Shown one piece after another: positions 7,172 to 10,139 of a DNA stretch of 10,139 bases. The stretch covers positions 1-10,139 of the forward strand of contig CALJNJ010000284.1 in the NCBI GenBank assembly GCA_937981945.1. Reading direction: 5' to 3'. Source of the stretch: an uncultured Caulobacterales bacterium (GTDB lineage Bacteria; Pseudomonadota; Alphaproteobacteria; Caulobacterales; Maricaulaceae). The notes under the pieces were generated by a model, which was not told where the DNA came from, did no database searches, and saw only the letters and a list, made by a program, of their open reading frames with translations. Position numbers and translations under genes: made by a program. Position 1 is the stretch's first letter. The number at the start of each line of letters is the position of its first letter.

Positions 7172-8220
7172 ATAGCGTTCCAATCCAGAATAACTTTTCC
7201 CGTCTTACCGGTTTCCATGAGATCAAAGGCTTTTTGAAAGTCGCGGGCTTCAAACCGGTGAGTAATCATAGCACTCACATCCAGCCCGCTATCCAGCAGG
7301 GCTATCATTTTATACCAGGTTTCGTACATTTGCCGGCCGTAAATACCACGAACTGTCAAAGCTTTCCCGACGATTTTCCCAAAGTCGACAGGGAACGGTT
7401 TGGCGGGAATTCCAAGCATGGCTATATTACCGCCCATAATCATATGATCCAGCATTTGATTAAAAGCCGGTTCCGCGCCGCTCATTTCAAGTCCTACATC
7501 GAAACCTTCATTCATGCCGATTTCGGTCATCACGTCGCGCAAGTTTTCATTGATCACATTGACCAAACGCGTTTTAGGCGCAACTTTCGAGGCAAATTCC
7601 AATCGCCAATCATTGATATCCGTCAGGACCACTCGCCTTGCGCCGGCTTCTTCGGCAACGGCGGCGGCCATTATGCCAATGGGCCCCGCGCCCGTTATCA
7701 AAACGTCTTCGCCGACCAGATCAAAAGACAAAGCCGTGTGAACGGCATTTCCCAAAGGGTCCATAATGGCCCCAATTTCCAAGGGAACGTCGTCTTTGAG
7801 CGGTATGACATTAAATTCCGGAAGCGCCAGATATTCTGCAAAAGCTCCCGGGAGGTTGACCCCAATGCCCTTTGTGTCGGGATCGAGATGAAACCGGCCC
7901 GCGCGTGCATTCCGTGATCTATTGCCGACCACATGTCCTTCACCGGTCACTTTTTGGCCAACATCAACACGTCTGACGCCCGATCCGACAGCCGCCACAT
8001 GACCGCTATATTCATGGCCGGTGATTAACCCAACCAGGACATTGTTTTTGGCCCAATCGTCCCATTTATAAATATGCATATCCGTACCGCAAATGGCCGT
8101 TCGCTCGACTTTAATGAGAACTTCGTCGGGTTCAATTTCAGGAACGGGTCGCTGCTCAAGCCAAAGGCCTTTTTCAGCCTTGGCTTTGACCAAACATTTC
8201 ATAGTTTTTGGCAGTGTCAT
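7168..8220 (-). CDS. tdh: L-threonine 3-dehydrogenase (zinc-binding MDR family), structural-zinc cysteines lost
   Basis: A 350-residue enzyme oxidising threonine to 2-amino-3-ketobutyrate with NAD; E. coli Tdh has 341. The catalytic zinc site is intact: Cys44 in TAICGTD, His69-Glu70 in [37 protein letters not shown] (160-189) matches E. coli nearly residue for residue and carries the NAD-binding GAGPIG (177-182); LEMSG and TWYKM are also Tdh signatures. The structural zinc lobe, however, lacks all four cysteines: E. coli Cys93, 96, 99 and 107 correspond to Gly99, Ser102, Ala105 and Asp113, although the surrounding [10 protein letters not shown] is aligned and in frame. The start overlaps the kbl stop by 4 bases (ATGA), so both are coupled in the usual kbl-tdh order; Met7 is the E. 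coli-like start but the coupled ATG is preferred. Confidence 0.96.
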   Translation of the reverse strand: MTLPKTMKCLVKAKAEKGLWLEQRPVPEIEPDEVLIKVERTAICGTDMHIYKWDDWAKNNVLVGLITGHEYSGHVAAVGSGVRRVDVGQKVTGEGHVVGNRSRNARAGRFHLDPDTKGIGVNLPGAFAEYLALPEFNVIPLKDDVPLEIGAIMDPLGNAVHTALSFDLVGEDVLITGAGPIGIMAAAVAEEAGARRVVLTDINDWRLEFASKVAPKTRLVNVINENLRDVMTEIGMNEGFDVGLEMSGAEPAFNQMLDHMIMGGNIAMLGIPAKPFPVDFGKIVGKALTVRGIYGRQMYETWYKMIALLDSGLDVSAMITHRFEARDFQKAFDLMETGKTGKVILDWNAI

Positions 8221-9422
8221 GAAATTACTCCCAATTCTTTGCCGACTTTTGTGAATGCCGCGATCGCGCGGTCAATTTGCACTGTCGTATGGCCGGCGCT
8301 CATTTGCGTTCGAATGCGGGCCTGGCCTTTGGGCACAACGGGGAAAAAGAACCCAATGACATAAACGCCTTCATCCAGCAATTTATCAGCCATTTCTTGT
8401 GCTAATTTTGCGTCGCCCAGCATCACCGGAATGATAGGATGTTCGCCCGGCAGCAAATTAAAGCCTGCCTTCTCCATACCGTCCCTGAAACGCTGCGTGT
8501 TTTGCCTAAGTCTATCCCGCAATCCGGAACCGTTTTTAACAAGGTCAATGGCTTTCAGGCTCGCGCCCACGAGCGATGGGGCCAGAGAGTTGGAGAATAA
8601 ATACGGCCGTGATCTTTGTCTGAGCATATCAACAACGTTTTGCCGCGCGCAAATATATCCCCCCATTGCGCCGCCTAAGGCTTTACCGAGTGTACCGGTC
8701 AGAATATCGATCCGGCCTTCTACACCGCGATATTCCGCAGAGCCTTTTCCGTTCTTGCCCAAGAACCCGGTGGCGTGACAATCATCGACCATGACAAGGG
8801 CCTCATATTTATCAGCCAAATCGCAAATTTCATCCAGCTTGGCGATGTAGCCGTCCATGGAGAACACACCATCCGTCGCGATCATAATATGGCGGGCGCC
8901 GGCGGCTTTGGCTTCTTTCAGTTTATCTTCCAGATCAGCCATGTCCGAATTGGCGTATCTGAAGCGTTTGGCTTTGCACAGCCGAATGCCGTCAATGATC
9001 GAAGCATGATTGAGACTGTCAGAAATAATCGCATCTTCGGCAGATAATAGCGGCTCAAATACACCCCCATTAGCATCAAAACAGGCGGCATATAAAATGC
9101 TGTCATCAAAACCAAGCCAATCAGCGATCTCTTTTTCCAGTTTTCTGTGTTGATCCTGCGTACCGCAAATAAAACGCACGGATGACAAGCCAAATCCATA
9201 TTGGTCAAGTGCGTCTACACTGGCCATCATCAATTCCGGATGATCGGCCAATCCCAGGTAATTATTGGCACAGAAATTTAATACTTCTGTTTCCCGTCCC
9301 TCTTCAGTTACATGGATTGCTGAGGATTGCTTTGAAACGATCAGGCGCTCGCGCTTGTAAAGTCCCTGCGCATCTATATCGCGCAGATCGCTGTCAAGCC
9401 GGCTGTAAAACTTTTGAGTCAT
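8217..9422 (-). CDS. kbl: Glycine C-acetyltransferase (2-amino-3-ketobutyrate CoA ligase)
   Basis: A 401-residue PLP enzyme of the alpha-oxoamine synthase family (E. coli Kbl has 398), which cleaves 2-amino-3-ketobutyrate with CoA into glycine and acetyl-CoA. Visible landmarks are [14 protein letters not shown] (50-63), [21 protein letters not shown] (76-96), [13 protein letters not shown] (136-148), [12 protein letters not shown] (211-222) with the PLP-contacting Asp213 and His216, and [14 protein letters not shown] (242-255) with Lys247 as the Schiff-base lysine. It is the first gene of the minus-strand operon and is followed directly by tdh, whose unstable product it consumes, with a 4-base overlap. 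A good Shine-Dalgarno, AGGAT, lies 8 bases before the ATG (plus-strand 9431-9435). Other family members (BioF, HemA, SPT) are less likely because of the tdh partner and the close Kbl match. Confidence 0.97.
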   Translation of the reverse strand: MTQKFYSRLDSDLRDIDAQGLYKRERLIVSKQSSAIHVTEEGRETEVLNFCANNYLGLADHPELMMASVDALDQYGFGLSSVRFICGTQDQHRKLEKEIADWLGFDDSILYAACFDANGGVFEPLLSAEDAIISDSLNHASIIDGIRLCKAKRFRYANSDMADLEDKLKEAKAAGARHIMIATDGVFSMDGYIAKLDEICDLADKYEALVMVDDCHATGFLGKNGKGSAEYRGVEGRIDILTGTLGKALGGAMGGYICARQNVVDMLRQRSRPYLFSNSLAPSLVGASLKAIDLVKNGSGLRDRLRQNTQRFRDGMEKAGFNLLPGEHPIIPVMLGDAKLAQEMADKLLDEGVYVIGFFFPVVPKGQARIRTQMSAGHTTVQIDRAIAAFTKVGKELGVIS

Positions 9423-9512
9423 TTCAGATCATCCTGTTTTCTATCCCTATAATGCTTATTGCGGACAAATAACATTTCAATTTTGCGTGTTTCGCGCAAT
9501 AAAGGTCCCTAC
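9423..9512. promoter_or_regulatory. Divergent kbl / uracil-DNA-glycosylase upstream region with TTGCG repeats
   Basis: This 90-base gap must contain the promoters of both the kbl operon and the glycosylase gene. TATAAT on the plus strand at 9448-9453 reads as CATTAT on the minus strand (9455-9450); neither has a convincing -35, the best being TTGAAA on the minus strand with a 19-base spacer. Three copies of a TTGCG half-site occur: plus at 9459-9463, plus at 9483-9487 and inverted (CGCAA) at 9495-9499. The last two form a dyad with a 7-base spacer, and the outer two are part of a perfect 8-bp pair (TTATTGCG 9456-9463, CGCAATAA 9495-9502). It may be an operator; no regulator is identified. Confidence 0.35.
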
Positions 9513-10112
9513 ATGACTGAACTCGCAAAACTATTATCTGAAATTCGCGTTTGTAACATTTGCGAAAAGGCCGAGAAACCGTTGCCTCACAAAGCCAGGC
9601 CAATAGCAATCGGCAATGAACGCTCAAAAATCCGCATTATCGGCCAAGCCCCGGGGACGCGGGTACATGCCAGCGGTATCCCATTTGACGACCCTTCCGG
9701 CGACCGATTGCGTGACTGGCTCGGTGTCAGTAAAGAGCAATTTTACGATGAAGACATTTTTTCAATTACGCCCATGGGTTTTTGTTTTCCGGGACTGGAC
9801 GCCAAAGGCGGAGACTTGCCCCCACGAAAAGAATGCGCGCCGCTTTGGCAGGACAAATTAACGGCCGCTATGACCGGTGTGGAGTTGACATTGCTCGTGG
9901 GGCAGTATGCTCAGAAGCAATATCTTGGGAAAAAACGCCAAAAAAACCTTACGGAAACCGTTCGGCATTGGAAGGATTACGGACCTGACGTAATCCCTCT
10001 CCCTCATCCGTCTTGGCGCAATAATGTTTGGATAAAAAAGAACCCATGGTTCGAAGATGTTTTGTCAGTGCTAAAAACGCGGGTCCTTGATTGTATCCAG
10101 ACCTGTGACTGA
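9513..10112 (+). CDS. Uracil-DNA glycosylase superfamily protein with probable [4Fe-4S] cluster
   Basis: A 199-residue protein of the uracil-DNA glycosylase superfamily, closest in layout to family 4/5 enzymes. Cys14 and Cys17 (VCNIC), Cys91 (GFCFPG) and Cys108 (KECAPLW) sit where family 4 enzymes carry their iron-sulfur ligands. Motif A is GQAPGTRVHASGIPF at 44-58 and the second active-site motif is HPSWRN at 165-170 after PLP. Motif A is not standard: family 1 has GQDPYH with catalytic Asp, family 4 has GEAPG followed by Glu; here both acidic positions appear to be Ala46 and Val51. Removal of uracil or another damaged base during repair is expected but substrate is uncertain. The ATG at 9513 has AAAGG 7 bases upstream and gives an N-terminus starting just before the first cysteine pair; a TTG at 9459 is rejected. 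It is divergent from kbl and likely monocistronic. Confidence 0.85.
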   Translation: MTELAKLLSEIRVCNICEKAEKPLPHKARPIAIGNERSKIRIIGQAPGTRVHASGIPFDDPSGDRLRDWLGVSKEQFYDEDIFSITPMGFCFPGLDAKGGDLPPRKECAPLWQDKLTAAMTGVELTLLVGQYAQKQYLGKKRQKNLTETVRHWKDYGPDVIPLPHPSWRNNVWIKKNPWFEDVLSVLKTRVLDCIQTCD

Positions 10113-10117
10113 AATCC

Positions 10118-10132
10118 GGGAAACCGCTTCCC
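10118..10132 (+). terminator. Possible hairpin after the glycosylase gene
   Basis: GGGAA, a 5-base loop and TTCCC form a short perfect stem starting 5 bases after the glycosylase stop codon. The position suits a transcription terminator, but no T-run follows in the 7 bases left before the window ends, and a 5-bp stem can easily occur by chance. Confidence 0.2.
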
Positions 10133-10139
10133 TGCCTAA

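Noticed and set aside
7172..7183. TTG start giving four extra residues to the deiodinase-like protein
   Set aside because: The ATG at 7169-7171 forms a standard ATGA overlap with the tdh stop and repeats the kbl/tdh arrangement.
7063..7917. 284-codon open frame on the plus strand
   Set aside because: It lies antisense to tdh and the deiodinase-like gene, both well supported by family motifs; its translation is rich in His, Phe and Gln in no recognisable pattern, and no ribosome binding site is apparent.
7860..7940. Frameshift in tdh as a cause of the missing cysteines
   Set aside because: Residues immediately before (VTGEGHVV), within ([10 protein letters not shown]) and after (TKGIGVN) the lobe all align in the same frame with Tdh, so no compensating indels are needed.
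9459..9512. TTG start giving 18 extra residues to the glycosylase
   Set aside because: The ATG at 9513 has a good Shine-Dalgarno and starts just ahead of the first cysteine pair; the extension lies in the shared upstream region and shows no conserved feature.
1..10139. tRNA, rRNA, CRISPR, transposon or prophage elements
   Set aside because: No repeat arrays, terminal inverted repeats, transposase/integrase motifs or tRNA-like sequences were recognised by eye; coding density and style are uniform across the window.

Overview
The window looks like chromosomal DNA from an alphaproteobacterium, probably an aquatic lineage with roughly half G+C (judged by eye, not counted). The clue is a PutA with no DNA-binding ribbon-helix-helix domain, paired with a divergent Lrp/AsnC-type regulator. 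This PutR-putA layout is typical of Alphaproteobacteria, and the tdh, amidohydrolase and uracil-DNA glycosylase sequences fit the same group. No tRNA, rRNA, insertion sequence, phage gene or CRISPR array is visible.

Left part (1-3924): the 5' end of an Lrp/AsnC regulator gene runs off the left edge on the minus strand. A 116-base intergenic region holds a 15-bp dyad and a candidate promoter. Then comes putA on the plus strand, encoding the bifunctional enzyme that oxidises proline to glutamate.

Middle and right part (3931-9422, all minus strand): reading in the direction of transcription, the order is kbl, tdh, an iodotyrosine-deiodinase-like flavoprotein, a secreted metal-dependent amidohydrolase and a Bcr/CflA-type MFS transporter. 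kbl/tdh and tdh/deiodinase each overlap by 4 bases (ATGA). The next gaps are 24 and 46 bases, so the first four genes are almost certainly one operon and the transporter probably belongs to it. kbl and tdh convert threonine to glycine plus acetyl-CoA. The last gene of this group meets putA tail to tail with 6 bases between the stop codons.

Right end (9513-10112): a [4Fe-4S]-type uracil-DNA-glycosylase superfamily gene is divergent from kbl and looks unrelated to the amino-acid genes.

Taken together this is an amino-acid scavenging locus: proline to glutamate, threonine to glycine, a probable periplasmic dipeptidase-like hydrolase and an exporter. The two most unusual points are the deiodinase-like gene, which keeps the substrate-binding residues of animal iodotyrosine deiodinase and is translationally coupled to tdh, and a Tdh that has lost all four structural-zinc cysteines. 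A halotyrosine or modified-amino-acid salvage role for the operon is my inference.
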